Numbered from the stretch's first letter, positions 8,924-17,380 are shown. The stretch is 64,000 nt of DNA from Streptomyces sp. WP-1 (GCF_030450125.1 NZ_CP123923.1:6536001-6600000); one strand, 5' to 3'. A program made the numbers and translations. Notes: generated by a model not told the origin, from the letters alone.

Positions 8924-10096
8924 ATGTCCGACCGCGACCCGCAGCCGGTGGAGCGTCCATTGCCGACGGACGAGGCGAGGGATCTGCTCACCCTCGTCCG
9001 CGAGATAGCCCGGCGCGAGATCGCCCCGAGGGCCGCCGAGGAGGAGGACGCGGGCCGTTTCCCGCGCGAGGTCTTCACCCTGCTCTCCGGATCGGGCCTG
9101 CTCGGCCTGCCGTACGACGCGGAGCACGGCGGCGGCGAACAGCCGTACGAGGTCTACCTCCAGGTACTGGAGGAGCTGGCCGCGGCCCGGCTCACCGTCG
9201 GCCTCGGCCTCAGCGTGCACACCCTCGCCTCCTACGCGCTCGCCACCTACGGCACCAAGCAGCAGCAGGTCGAACACCTCCCCGCGATGCTCGGCGGCGG
9301 ACTCCTCGGCGCCTACTGCCTGTCCGAACCCGCCTCCGGTTCCGACGCCGCCTCCCTGCGCACCCGGGCCGTGCGGGACGGCGACGACTGGGTGCTCACC
9401 GGCACCAAGGCCTGGATCACCCACGGCGGCATCGCCGACTTCTACACCGTGATGGCCCGCACCGGCGAGGACGGCCCCCGGGGCATCACCGCCTTCCTCG
9501 TGCCCGGCGACGCCCCCGGCCTCAGCGCGGCCGCCCCCGAGAAGAAGATGGGCATGAAGGGCTCGCCCACCGCCCAGGTCCACTTCGACGGCGTCCGCGT
9601 CGGCGACGACCGCCGCATCGGCGAAGAGGGCCAGGGCTTCGGCATCGCCCTGTCCGCCCTGGACTCCGGCCGCCTCGGCATCGCCGCCTGCGCCATCGGC
9701 GTCGCCCAGGCCGCGCTGGACGAAGCGGTCGCCTACGCCACCGGGCGGCGGCAGTTCGGCCATCCCATCGCCGACTTCCAGGGCCTGCGCTTCATGATCG
9801 CCGACATGGCCACCCAGATCGAGGCGGGCCGCGCCCTCTACCTCGCCGCGGCCCGGCTGCGCGACGCCGGCAGGCCGTTCGCCAAACAGGCCGCCATGGC
9901 CAAGCTGCACTGCACCGACACCGCCATGAAGGTCACCACGGACGCCGTACAGATCCTCGGCGGCTACGGCTACACCGCCGACTTCCCGGCCGAGCGCTAC
10001 ATGCGCGAGGCCAAGGTGCTCCAGATCGTCGAGGGCACCAACCAGATCCAGCGGATGGTCATCGCCCGTCACGTGGCGGGACCCGAAGCCCGCTGA
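8924..10096 (+). CDS. Acyl-CoA dehydrogenase
   Basis: A 390-residue flavoenzyme catalysing alpha,beta-dehydrogenation of an acyl-CoA with FAD, feeding electrons to ETF. The three family domains are in order: an N-terminal helical domain (VREIARREIAPRAAEEE), a middle beta-barrel with YCLSEPASGSDAASL and GTKAWITHGG, and a C-terminal helical domain with GRRQFGHPIADFQGLRF. QILGGYGYTADFPAERYMRE and IVEGTNQIQRMVIARH give the FAD contacts and the catalytic Glu of short/medium-chain enzymes. The ATG follows GGGAGGAG. Length is normal. Chain-length or branched-chain specificity is not decidable here. Confidence 0.93.
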   Translation: MSDRDPQPVERPLPTDEARDLLTLVREIARREIAPRAAEEEDAGRFPREVFTLLSGSGLLGLPYDAEHGGGEQPYEVYLQVLEELAAARLTVGLGLSVHTLASYALATYGTKQQQVEHLPAMLGGGLLGAYCLSEPASGSDAASLRTRAVRDGDDWVLTGTKAWITHGGIADFYTVMARTGEDGPRGITAFLVPGDAPGLSAAAPEKKMGMKGSPTAQVHFDGVRVGDDRRIGEEGQGFGIALSALDSGRLGIAACAIGVAQAALDEAVAYATGRRQFGHPIADFQGLRFMIADMATQIEAGRALYLAAARLRDAGRPFAKQAAMAKLHCTDTAMKVTTDAVQILGGYGYTADFPAERYMREAKVLQIVEGTNQIQRMVIARHVAGPEAR

Positions 10097-10316
10097 ACCG
10101 GTCCGAGCCGAACTGGCCCGGACGCACCGTCGGCGCCGCCAGCCGCACCCACTCGGGGTCCTGGCGGCCCGGCAGCGTACGGCCGCGATCCGCCCAGGCG
10201 CGCAGCAGATCGCGGTAGATGGGCGGGTCCTGCGCGGCGCTGGACCGGTCCGGCACCGCGGGACGCGGCACGAAGATCTGGAGCCGACGCCCGGCGACCG
10301 GGTGCAGGGGTGTCAT
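10059..10316 (-). CDS. Small conserved hypothetical protein
   Basis: An 85-residue protein whose core PPIYRDLLRAWADRGRTLPGRQDPEWVRLA looks like a conserved Streptomyces short protein of unknown role. The opposite frames here lack this character. Its last 38 bases overlap the end of the convergent acyl-CoA dehydrogenase gene, which is unusual but possible. No strong ribosome-binding site precedes the ATG. It has no membrane segment. Confidence 0.55.
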   Translation of the reverse strand: MTPLHPVAGRRLQIFVPRPAVPDRSSAAQDPPIYRDLLRAWADRGRTLPGRQDPEWVRLAAPTVRPGQFGSDRFSGLRVPPRDGR

Positions 10317-10416
10317 ACCGGTGAGAACGCGGCACCCGGCGCACAGGTCACCGCCCGCCCGAATCGAGCGTCAGTCCAGGGACGTCCCGCCGCGGAGCGG
10401 GCCCGGTGCGCGGGGC

Positions 10417-10851
10417 TCAGGCGGCCCGGCGGCGCATCTCCGGCACCCGCATCGGGCGCGAGCCCGGACCGCCGACGTGCGAGAAGGGCTGTGTCCGCCA
10501 GTCCAGGCCCTGGGGGAGCGTCAGCAGCAGGGCGGTGTCCTGCTCCTGCGGGGTGACGGACGCGTCCGCGGCGCGGGCGTCGGTGGCCGAACGGCCCGTA
10601 CCCGCGCACACGGTGAGCCCGAACGGGTTCCACGGCGAGGCGCACAGCGCGTGCTCCGGCAGGATCTCCTCGTCCGCCAGCAGCGCGATCGGCTGCGCGC
10701 AGTCCGGGCAGATCACCCGGTACATCTCCAAGGTGTCGTAGGCGTCCAGCTCGTCCTCGAAGGCGTCGGGTTCGACGCCCTCCGGCTCGGGCTCGACCAC
10801 CGGCTGCTGCCGCTTGGACGCGGATCGACCAGGGCGCTTGACACTCTGCAT
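10417..10851 (-). CDS. Conserved hypothetical protein with a CxxC knuckle
   Basis: A 144-residue soluble protein. An acidic N-terminal region (EPEPEGVEPDAFEDELDAYD) precedes RVICPDCAQPIALLADEE, a single zinc-knuckle-like CxxC; another Cys pair follows at C-ASPWN and TVC. The rest is low-complexity. The ATG at 10851 is preceded by GGGGGAGA. I recognise it only as a Streptomyces conserved protein without known function. Confidence 0.7.
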   Translation of the reverse strand: MQSVKRPGRSASKRQQPVVEPEPEGVEPDAFEDELDAYDTLEMYRVICPDCAQPIALLADEEILPEHALCASPWNPFGLTVCAGTGRSATDARAADASVTPQEQDTALLLTLPQGLDWRTQPFSHVGGPGSRPMRVPEMRRRAA

Positions 10852-10954
10852 GGGATTCTCCCCCTAAGGCTGGGCCGTGAAAGGCTCGGCGGCCACGACC
10901 ACAGCAAGCACTTCCCGTCCGCCCTCTGTGGTAATCACGAGAACATCACGGAGC

Positions 10955-10966
10955 CCGTTCGAACGG
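10955..10966. promoter_or_regulatory. 12-bp perfect palindrome upstream of the Lrp/AsnC gene
   Basis: CCGTTCGAACGG is perfectly self-complementary, and a looser dyad TGTG-N8-CACA follows at about 10967-10982. Both lie in the 215-bp gap between two divergent genes, the CxxC hypothetical and the Lrp-type regulator. An operator for the regulator is plausible, as AsnC proteins usually autoregulate. This is inference from position and symmetry only. Confidence 0.35.
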
Positions 10967-11066
10967 TGTGGCGTTCGTCACATGACGCGAGCAGATGACC
11001 GTACCGGCATCCCTGGAGGGCCGTCGGCTGTCCGAGAAGATCGAACGCCCTGTAGGTTTTGGCGCC

Positions 11067-11507
11067 ATGGAGGAGCTGGACCGTCAGATCGTGCAGCTGC
11101 TCGTCAAGGACGGGCGGATGAGCTACACAGACCTGGGCAAGGCCACGGGCCTGTCCACGTCGGCCGTGCACCAGCGGGTGCGCCGGCTCGAACAGCGTGG
11201 CGTCATCCGCGGCTATGCCGCGGTGGTCGACCCGGAGGCCGTCGGGCTGCCCCTCACCGCGTTCATCTCGGTGAAACCGTTCGACCCCAGCGCCCCCGAC
11301 GACATCGCGGACCGCCTCGCCGGCGTGCCCGAGATCGAGGCGTGCCACAGCGTCGCCGGCGACGAGAACTACATCCTCAAGGTCCGCGTGGCGACCCCGC
11401 ACGAACTGGAGGAGCTCCTGGCCCGGCTGCGCAGCCTGGCCGGGGTGTCGACCCGTACGACGGTGGTCCTCTCGACGCCGTACGAGGCCCGTCCCCCGCT
11501 GATCTGA
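11067..11507 (+). CDS. Lrp/AsnC-family transcriptional regulator
   Basis: A 146-residue regulator. An N-terminal winged helix-turn-helix (residues about 3-60, MEELDRQIVQLLVKDGRMSY and TGLSTSAVHQRVRRLEQRGVI) is followed by an alpha-beta RAM ligand domain with SVAGDENYILKVRV and the GVSTRTTVVLSTPYE end. These proteins sense amino acids and form octamers. A longer frame starts at 10995; I prefer 11067 because it gives the family's normal N-terminus, although the upstream residues look partly coding. The adjacent downstream amidohydrolase is a candidate target. Confidence 0.88.
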   Translation: MEELDRQIVQLLVKDGRMSYTDLGKATGLSTSAVHQRVRRLEQRGVIRGYAAVVDPEAVGLPLTAFISVKPFDPSAPDDIADRLAGVPEIEACHSVAGDENYILKVRVATPHELEELLARLRSLAGVSTRTTVVLSTPYEARPPLI

Positions 11508-11620
11508 CGACGGCCCGTCCGCCGCTCGCCGGACGGCGCCCCGTCCGTTGCCAGCTCCCCGCGCCGGTACCCGCCGCCCCAGGTGCGGCACCGCGCGCCG
11601 TCCGAGAGAAACTGTCGCCT

Positions 11621-13210
11621 ATGAGCGACCGCACCCTCCTCCTGCGCAACGGCGACGTCCACAGTCCCGCCGATCCCTTCGCCACCGCGATGGTCGTGGA
11701 GGCCGGCCATATCGCCTGGGTCGGGTCGGAGGGCGCGGCGGACGCGTTCGCCGACGGGGTGGGGGAGGTGATCGATCTCGACGGCGCGCTGGTGACCCCG
11801 GCGTTCACGGACGCCCATGTGCACACCACGGCCACCGGCCTCGCCCTGACCGGCCTCGATCTGAGCGCCGCGCCCTCCCTGGAGGCCGCGCTGGCCCTGG
11901 TCCGGGAGTTCGCCGCCGCCCGTCCCGGCGACCGGGTGCTGCTGGGCCACGGCTGGGACGCCGCCCGCTGGCCCGGGGGCCGGCCGCCCACGCGCGCGGA
12001 GCTGGACGAGGCCACCGGCGGACGCCCGCTGTACCTCTCCCGGATCGACGTGCACTCGGCCGTCGTCACCACCGCCCTGCTGGACATGGCCGGCGGCGGC
12101 CTGCCCCGCACCGACGCGCCCCTCACCAAGGACGCCCATCACGCGGTACGCAAGGCCGCCTTCGCCGCGATCACCCCCGCCCAGCGCGCCGAGGCCCAGC
12201 GCACCGCGCTGGCGCACGCCGCCTCCCTCGGCATCGGCTCGGTGCACGAGTGCGGCGGACCGCGGATCTCCTCCGAGGACGACTTCACCGGCCTGCTCGA
12301 ACTCGCCGCCGGCCTGCCCGGACCCCGGGTCCTCGGCTACTGGGCCGAGCAGGACGTCGACAAGGCCCGCGAGCTGGGCGCGATCGGCGCCGCGGGCGAC
12401 CTCTTCGCCGACGGCTCCCTCGGCTCGCACACCGCGTGCCTGCACGAGCCGTACGCCGACGCGGACCACAGCGGCACCGCCTACCTGGACGCCGACGCCG
12501 TCGCCGCCCATGTGATCGCCTGCACCGAGGCGGGCCTCCAGGCGGGCTTCCACGCGATCGGGGACGCCGCCGTGTCCTCGGTGGTCGACGGGGTGCGCGC
12601 CGCCGCCGAGAAGGTCGGCCTCGCCCGGATCCGGGCCGCCCGGCACCGCGTCGAGCACGCCGAGATGCTCACCCCGACGACCGTGGCCGGCTTCGCCGAA
12701 CTGGGCCTGATCGCCTCCGTGCAGCCCGCCTTCGACGCGCTGTGGGGCGGCCCGGACGGCATGTACGCCCGCCGCCTCGGCGCCGAACGGGCCCGCACCC
12801 TCAACCCGTACGCGGCCCTGCTGCGCTCCGGCGTCCCGCTGGCCTTCGGCTCCGACAGCCCCGTCACCCCGCTCGACCCCTGGGGCACGGTCCGCGCCGC
12901 CGCCTTCCACCACACCCCCGAGCACCGCGTCTCCGTGCGCGCCGCCTTCACCGCGCACACCCGGGGCGGCTGGCGGGCGATCGGCCGGGACGACGCGGGC
13001 GTCCTGGTGCCCGGCGCGCCCGCCGACTTCGCCGTCTGGCGCACCGGCGAGCTGGTGGTGCAGGCCCCCGACGACCGGGTGGCCCGCTGGTCGACCGACC
13101 CCCGCTCCGGCACCCCCGGCCTGCCCGACCTCACCCCCGGCGGCGAGCTGCCGCGCTGTCTGCGCACCGTGGTGGGCGGCCGGACGGTCTTCGTACGGCC
13201 GGGCGAGTGA
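11621..13210 (+). CDS. YtcJ-type metal-dependent amidohydrolase
   Basis: A 529-residue protein of the amidohydrolase superfamily, amidohydrolase_3 (YtcJ) branch. A short N-terminal beta-sandwich leads to GALVTPAFTDAHVHTTATG, with the HxH metal ligands at about residues 66-68. GHGWDAARWPGGRPPTRAELD, LFADGSLGSHTA, GLQAGFHAIGDAA, ARHRVEHAEMLTP and PLAFGSDSPVTPLDPWGTVRAA are family blocks, the last carrying the conserved Asp. It hydrolyses C-N bonds; the substrate is unknown. It may be controlled by the Lrp-type regulator just upstream. A GAGAGAA site precedes the ATG. Confidence 0.87.
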   Translation: MSDRTLLLRNGDVHSPADPFATAMVVEAGHIAWVGSEGAADAFADGVGEVIDLDGALVTPAFTDAHVHTTATGLALTGLDLSAAPSLEAALALVREFAAARPGDRVLLGHGWDAARWPGGRPPTRAELDEATGGRPLYLSRIDVHSAVVTTALLDMAGGGLPRTDAPLTKDAHHAVRKAAFAAITPAQRAEAQRTALAHAASLGIGSVHECGGPRISSEDDFTGLLELAAGLPGPRVLGYWAEQDVDKARELGAIGAAGDLFADGSLGSHTACLHEPYADADHSGTAYLDADAVAAHVIACTEAGLQAGFHAIGDAAVSSVVDGVRAAAEKVGLARIRAARHRVEHAEMLTPTTVAGFAELGLIASVQPAFDALWGGPDGMYARRLGAERARTLNPYAALLRSGVPLAFGSDSPVTPLDPWGTVRAAAFHHTPEHRVSVRAAFTAHTRGGWRAIGRDDAGVLVPGAPADFAVWRTGELVVQAPDDRVARWSTDPRSGTPGLPDLTPGGELPRCLRTVVGGRTVFVRPGE

Positions 13211-13319
13211 TCTCCGGAGGCGGCGCTGCGGCCGCCCCTCGCCCCGGGCGCCTCGCGCGACCTGCGCATCCTCCGCACCGCTCCCGGGCGGCACGGAGGA
13301 CGCCCAGGCCAGAGGCCTG

Positions 13320-13350
13320 TTGACAGTCGGGCGCCGAGGGCCGGTAGGTT
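13320..13350 (+). promoter_or_regulatory. Putative sigma-70 (HrdB-type) promoter for ppm
   Basis: TTGACA at 13320-13325 is a perfect -35 box and TAGGTT at 13345-13350 a good -10 box for the Streptomyces housekeeping sigma factor. The 19-bp spacing is one longer than usual. It points to the mannosyltransferase gene and predicts a leader of about 460 nt. Confidence 0.5.
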
Positions 13351-13672
13351 CGTCCGAGTCCACCACCGGACGCCCGACCGGGAAGCGTTCGCGCTCCTCC
13401 CCGCCGCACCGCTGGGTCAGGGACGGCGCCCCGCACCGGGGCACCGCCACTGGCAGCCAGGCTCAGCGCCCGTGCCGGCGGGGAAGCGTTCCAGCCGGTC
13501 GGCCAGGTGTGACCCCGGGTGGGGCCCGGCCTCAGTAGACAACGGCTCTCGGTCGATCCGCAGCCAGCGGGTCCCAGGTCGGCCCGAAGGGCGCCGGGCC
13601 CCCATCCGCAGCGCGGGGGAGGCAACCCATCCGGGTTCGGAACCATCCGAACAGTCGGAAGAGGAAAAGAAC

Positions 13673-13822
13673 GTGCCGCAAACAGGCCGGGAACATCCCG
13701 AAAAGCGCGTTCTTACCCCACTCTTGTGCAATCGACACCACCATACGTACCAGCTGTCACGTCCACCCAGGCGGCGGCCACTATGGTGGACGCCTGCGTA
13801 CGACCAGAAGGGGCAGCAGTGA
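13673..13822 (+). CDS. Possible 49-residue upstream ORF coupled to ppm
   Basis: A GTG at 13673 follows GAGGAAAAGAAC, a stronger ribosome-binding site than most genes here have. The ORF runs 49 codons and its TGA overlaps the GTG start of the mannosyltransferase gene (GTGA). It includes a His run (NRHHHTYQ) and ends RRRPLWWTPAYDQKGQQ. Codon use is not typical of a Streptomyces gene, so this may be a regulatory ORF or chance. The rest of 13351-13672 is GC-rich leader with a GTTCGG-N6-CCGAAC hairpin at 13635-13652 and GGGAAGCGTTC twice (about 13380 and 13481). Confidence 0.3.
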   Translation: MPQTGREHPEKRVLTPLLCNRHHHTYQLSRPPRRRPLWWTPAYDQKGQQ

Positions 13823-14616
13823 ACGACGGCGACGGGACCCTCGCGGCCAAGGCCCAGGGGAGGGAGTTCGGTCCGCTCGGCACGGCCTTGGTGATCATCC
13901 CGACCTACAACGAGGCGGAGAACATCAAGACCATCGTGGGCCGGGTGCGCAAGGCCGTCCCCGAGGCGCACGTGCTGATCGCGGACGACAACAGCCCCGA
14001 CGGCACCGGCAAGCTGGCCGACGAGCTGGCCGCCGAGGACGAGAACGTCCAGGTCATGCACCGCAAGGGCAAGGAGGGCCTGGGCGCCGCCTACCTCGCG
14101 GGCTTCCGCTGGGGCCTGGAGCGCGACTACGGCGTGCTGGTCGAGATGGACGCCGACGGCTCCCACCAGCCCGAGGAGCTGCCCCGGCTGCTCACCGCGC
14201 TCAAGAGCGCCGACCTGGTGCTCGGCTCCCGCTGGGTGCCCGGCGGCCGGGTGGTCAACTGGCCCAAGTCCCGCGAGTTCATCTCCCGGGGCGGCAGCCT
14301 CTACTCCCGGCTCGCCCTCGATCTGCCGCTGCGCGACATCACCGGCGGCTACCGCGCCTTCCGCGCCGAGACCCTCAAGGGCCTGGGCCTGGACGAGGTC
14401 GCCTCGCAGGGCTACTGCTTCCAGGTCGACCTCGCCCGCCGCGCGGTCAAGGCCGGCTACCACGTGATCGAGGTCCCGATCACCTTCGTGGAGCGCGAGC
14501 TGGGCGACTCCAAGATGAGCAAGGACATCCTGGTCGAGGCGTTGTGGCGGGTCACCGCCTGGGGTGCCGGGGACCGCGTCGCCAAGCTCACCGGCAAGGA
14601 CAAGCGCACCCCGTAG
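13819..14616 (+). CDS. ppm: Polyprenol-phosphate mannosyltransferase (Ppm/DPM1-like)
   Basis: A 265-residue GT2 glycosyltransferase. TALVIIPTYNEAENIKTIV, VLIADDNSPDGTGKLAD and VLVEMDADGSHQPEEL give the nucleotide-binding fold with its DxD-like metal site; RDITGGYRAFRAETL and SQGYCFQVDL are dolichol-phosphate-mannose synthase blocks. It transfers mannose from GDP-mannose to polyprenol phosphate at the inner membrane face, supplying lipid-linked mannose for protein O-mannosylation and cell-envelope glycans. Unlike the mycobacterial fusion there is no N-acyltransferase domain. The GTG follows AGAAGGGGCAGCA. fxsA follows 42 bp downstream, suggesting an operon. Confidence 0.9.
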   Translation: MNDGDGTLAAKAQGREFGPLGTALVIIPTYNEAENIKTIVGRVRKAVPEAHVLIADDNSPDGTGKLADELAAEDENVQVMHRKGKEGLGAAYLAGFRWGLERDYGVLVEMDADGSHQPEELPRLLTALKSADLVLGSRWVPGGRVVNWPKSREFISRGGSLYSRLALDLPLRDITGGYRAFRAETLKGLGLDEVASQGYCFQVDLARRAVKAGYHVIEVPITFVERELGDSKMSKDILVEALWRVTAWGAGDRVAKLTGKDKRTP

Positions 14617-14658
14617 CCCCTTATCCGGCGCTGAGCCGGGGCCAGGCACACTGGGGGT

Positions 14659-15219
14659 ATGACGACAGGCGCTCCGACCTCCCCGTACACCGACCGGCCC
14701 CGGCGCTCCCGGCTGCGCAGGTATCTGCCGCTGGGCCTCGCCGTGTGGCTGGTGCTGGAGATCTGGCTGCTGACCCTGGTCGCGGGCGCGGCGGGCGGCA
14801 TGGCCGTGTTCCTGCTGCTCGTGGCCGGTGTGGTGGCCGGCTCCGTGGTGATCAAGCGGGCGGGCCGACGGGCCTTCCAGAACCTCAACGAGGCGCTCCA
14901 GCGGGGCGGCTCCCCCAAGCGCGGCGAGGGCAACGGGCTGACCATGCTCGGCGGCCTGCTGCTGATCGTCCCGGGCGTGATCTCCGACGTCCTGGGCCTG
15001 CTCCTGCTGCTGCCCCCGGTCCAGAAGGCCGTGAGCCGGCTCGCGGAGAACACCGTCGAGAAGCGGCTGCGGGCCGCCGCCCCGGGCAGCCTGGGCGACG
15101 CCTTCCAGCAGGCCCGTATGCACCGCCCCGACGGCAAGGTCGTCCAGGGCGAGGTCGTCCGCGAGGATCCCGCCGGGCGTCCGGGACCGGACGAGCAGCG
15201 GCCGCCCCTGACCCGCTGA
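14659..15219 (+). CDS. fxsA: FxsA family membrane protein
   Basis: A 186-residue membrane protein with the FxsA domain: two hydrophobic hairpins (LPLGLAVWLVLEIWLLTLVAGAAG and AVFLLLVAGVVAGSVVI), then GGLLLIVPGVISDVLGLLLLLPPV, a typical PG-x-hydrophobic block. In E. coli FxsA relieves exclusion of phage T7 by the F plasmid; its ordinary job is unknown. The C-terminal tail is polar and probably cytoplasmic. It lies just downstream of ppm and ends before a bidirectional terminator. Confidence 0.9.
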   Translation: MTTGAPTSPYTDRPRRSRLRRYLPLGLAVWLVLEIWLLTLVAGAAGGMAVFLLLVAGVVAGSVVIKRAGRRAFQNLNEALQRGGSPKRGEGNGLTMLGGLLLIVPGVISDVLGLLLLLPPVQKAVSRLAENTVEKRLRAAAPGSLGDAFQQARMHRPDGKVVQGEVVREDPAGRPGPDEQRPPLTR

Positions 15220-15232
15220 ACCGGAAGCACAA

Positions 15233-15282
15233 CGGACCGCGGGCGCCGTACGTCCCGAAGAACGTACGGCGCCCGCGGTCCG
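15233..15282. terminator. Bidirectional terminator between fxsA and rbpA
   Basis: A perfect 21-bp inverted repeat, arms 15233-15253 and 15262-15282 with core GGGCGCCGTACGT, encloses an 8-nt loop (CCCGAAGA). It lies exactly between two convergent genes and would stop both transcripts. Confidence 0.93.
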
Positions 15283-15307
15283 TACAGGTGCGTTCGCGGC
15301 TTGCCCG

Positions 15308-15682
15308 CTATGCCGACTTGCGGCTGTCCCGGGGGTGCACGGCGATGTTCATCGCCCCCGAACGCAGCACCGCCAGGCGCTCCTCGAGGACCTCTTCGAG
15401 CTCCTCACGGGTGCGCCGCTCCATCAGCATGTCCCAATGGGTACGCGCGGGCTTGGCCTTCTTCTCCTCCGGGCCGTCGCCGTCCACCAGGAGTGCCGGG
15501 GCCCCGCAGACCTTGCACTCCCACTCCGGCGGGATCTCCGCCTCGACCGAGAAGGGCATCTCGAAACGATGTCCCTTCTCACATGCGTACTCCACGGCCT
15601 GGCGCGGGGCCAGGTCGATGCCGCGGTCCGTCTCGTAGCTGGTCACCACGAGGCGCGTACCGCGAAGAGCTCGCTCACTCAT
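15308..15682 (-). CDS. rbpA: RNA polymerase-binding protein RbpA
   Basis: A 124-residue actinobacterial protein that binds RNA polymerase and the principal sigma factor (domain 2), stabilises the open complex and lowers rifampicin sensitivity. The blocks match: MSERALRGTRLVVTSYETDRG at the N-terminus, a zinc/beta core with YACEKGHRFE and ECKVCGAPA, and the sigma-interacting C-terminal helix around THWDMLMERRTREELEEVLEER. One Cys of the classical zinc set is retained with CxxC; RGTRLV and the basic linker fit promoter contact. A SigR-type promoter lies about 60 bp upstream. Confidence 0.97.
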   Translation of the reverse strand: MSERALRGTRLVVTSYETDRGIDLAPRQAVEYACEKGHRFEMPFSVEAEIPPEWECKVCGAPALLVDGDGPEEKKAKPARTHWDMLMERRTREELEEVLEERLAVLRSGAMNIAVHPRDSRKSA

Positions 15683-15743
15683 GAATCGTGCCTCCCGGGC
15701 TTGTCGCCCACAGGACAGGTGTCGCTGTCGTCGTCATCCGGTC

Positions 15744-15769
15744 AACGTCCGGTCGGCGGTAAAGATTCC
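15744..15769 (-). promoter_or_regulatory. SigR-type (thiol-stress) promoter of rbpA
   Basis: On the minus strand, GGAAT at 15769-15765 is separated by exactly 18 bases from GTT at 15746-15744, the consensus for SigR of Streptomyces (GGAAT-N18-GTT). rbpA of S. coelicolor is a known SigR target, so this is a strong call. It leaves a leader of roughly 55-60 nt. Confidence 0.85.
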
Positions 15770-15960
15770 CGTTCCGAGTCCCGTTCCGGGTCATGCGTCG
15801 CCGTCGTAGCCGCCCCTTGTTCTACCCACAGGCGCCCGGTTTGTCACATCTGCTAGCAGATGTCACCCAGCGTTTCGGCATCTTTGACGCGCAGTAACGG
15901 TACGCCTGGCAGGCCAAACGCGTACACTACCGCCCTTTCGTGCCCAGCGCTAAATCGGCG

Positions 15961-17325
15961 CTAGATCTTCTCCGGTACCGGGTTCCCCGCCGCGGCGATC
16001 GCACGCCGTACCGGGACCCGCGCGAGCAGCGCGAACCCGATGACGAAGAAGGCCACCAGGGAGATGATCGCGGACCGGTAGCTACCGGTCAGCTGGTACG
16101 TCACGCCGAACAGCAACGGGCCCAGCCAGCTCATCCCGCGGTCGCTGAGCTCGTACGCCGAGAAGTACTCGGCCTCCTTGCCCGGCGGGACCAGATGGGA
16201 GAAGAGCGAGCGGGACAGCGCCTGGCTGCCGCCGAGCACCATGCCGATGGCGGCGGCCAGCAGGAAGAAGTAGACCGGCGCCTTCGCGGGCAGGAAGTAC
16301 CCGGCGGCGAGTGTGACCGTCCAGGCCACCAGCGAGCCGAGGATGGTGCGCTGGGCGCCGTACGTCCGCGCGAGGCGCCCCATCGCCAGCGCGCCCGCCA
16401 CGGCCAGCACCTGGACCAGCAGCACCGCCACGATCAGCGTGGACTGCCCGAGCCCCAGCTCCTGGGAGCCGTAGACGGACGCCTGGGAGATGACGGTCTG
16501 GATGCCGTCGTTGTAGATCAGGTAGGCCAGCAGGAAGGACAGCGTCAGCGGGTGCCGGCGCATGTCCCGCGCCGTCGCCGCCAGCTGCCGCAGCCCCGTC
16601 GACGGCACCCCGTCCGGCGCGGTCTCGCCCGCCGCCCGTGCCCGCCGGTCGCGCAGCAGCCGCAGCGGTACGAGGGTGAAGGCGCCCCACCACAGACCCG
16701 CCGAGGCCAGGCAGATGCGCACCGCCTGGCCCTGGCTCAGGCCGAAGGAGTCGTGGGCCGAGTACAGGACCAGGTTGGCGACGAGGACCATGGCGCCCGC
16801 GCCGTAGCCGAACGCCCAGCCCCGGGAGGAGACCGCGTCGCGCTCCTCGGGCGGGGCGATCTGCGGCAGATAGGAGTTGTAGAGCATCCCGCCGACGGCC
16901 GCCGCCGCGTTGGCCACGACGAGCAGCACCCCGCCCAGCAGATACCGGTCGCCGTCCAGGAAGAACATGCCGGTGGTCGCCGCCGCGCCGGTGTACGCCG
17001 CCGCCGCGAGCAGCGGCTTCTTACGGCCCGTGCGGTCGGCCGCGCTGCCCACCAGCGGCATCGCCACGACGGCCAGGACCACCGACAGGGACACCGAGTA
17101 GGCGAAGTACGAGCCCGCCCGCACCGGTATGCCCAGCGGGTGCACATAGCCGCCGGAGTCCGCCGCGTGCTCGGCGACCGAGGTGAGATAGGGGCCGATG
17201 AAGACGGTCAGGACGCTCGCCGAATAGACGGAGTACGCCCAGTCGTAGAAGTACCAGCCTCTTTGCTGGCGCCGGAGGTCGGCGGTCTCGTCCGCCGCCC
17301 CCGCGCGCACGGTGTCGGTCCCCAT
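15961..17325 (-). CDS. UMF1-type MFS transporter
   Basis: A 454-residue membrane protein with about 12 helices. RGWYFYDWAYSVYSASVLTVFIG near the N-terminus and GGSQALSRSLFSHLVPPGKEAEYFSAYELSDRGMSWLGPLLFG in the C-terminal half are signatures of the UMF1/VacB-Atg22-like branch of the major facilitator superfamily. PLVGSAADRTGRKKPLL is the conserved loop 2-3 motif. Atg22 exports amino acids from vacuoles; substrates of bacterial members are mostly unknown. It is transcribed toward the GDPD gene stop, which lies 55 bp upstream of its own start. Confidence 0.87.
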   Translation of the reverse strand: MGTDTVRAGAADETADLRRQQRGWYFYDWAYSVYSASVLTVFIGPYLTSVAEHAADSGGYVHPLGIPVRAGSYFAYSVSLSVVLAVVAMPLVGSAADRTGRKKPLLAAAAYTGAAATTGMFFLDGDRYLLGGVLLVVANAAAAVGGMLYNSYLPQIAPPEERDAVSSRGWAFGYGAGAMVLVANLVLYSAHDSFGLSQGQAVRICLASAGLWWGAFTLVPLRLLRDRRARAAGETAPDGVPSTGLRQLAATARDMRRHPLTLSFLLAYLIYNDGIQTVISQASVYGSQELGLGQSTLIVAVLLVQVLAVAGALAMGRLARTYGAQRTILGSLVAWTVTLAAGYFLPAKAPVYFFLLAAAIGMVLGGSQALSRSLFSHLVPPGKEAEYFSAYELSDRGMSWLGPLLFGVTYQLTGSYRSAIISLVAFFVIGFALLARVPVRRAIAAAGNPVPEKI

Positions 17326-17380
17326 CGTGCCCTCGCTTCCGCTCCCCTGCGAAGGCGGGGGCGGCCGGTGCCGGGTCGGC

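Noticed and set aside
13380..13560. Resemblance to a cobalamin riboswitch (GGGAAGC, GCCACTG, AGCCAGG words)
   Set aside because: The boxes occur with wrong order and spacing, and the downstream gene (polyprenol-phosphate mannosyltransferase) has no cobalamin link.
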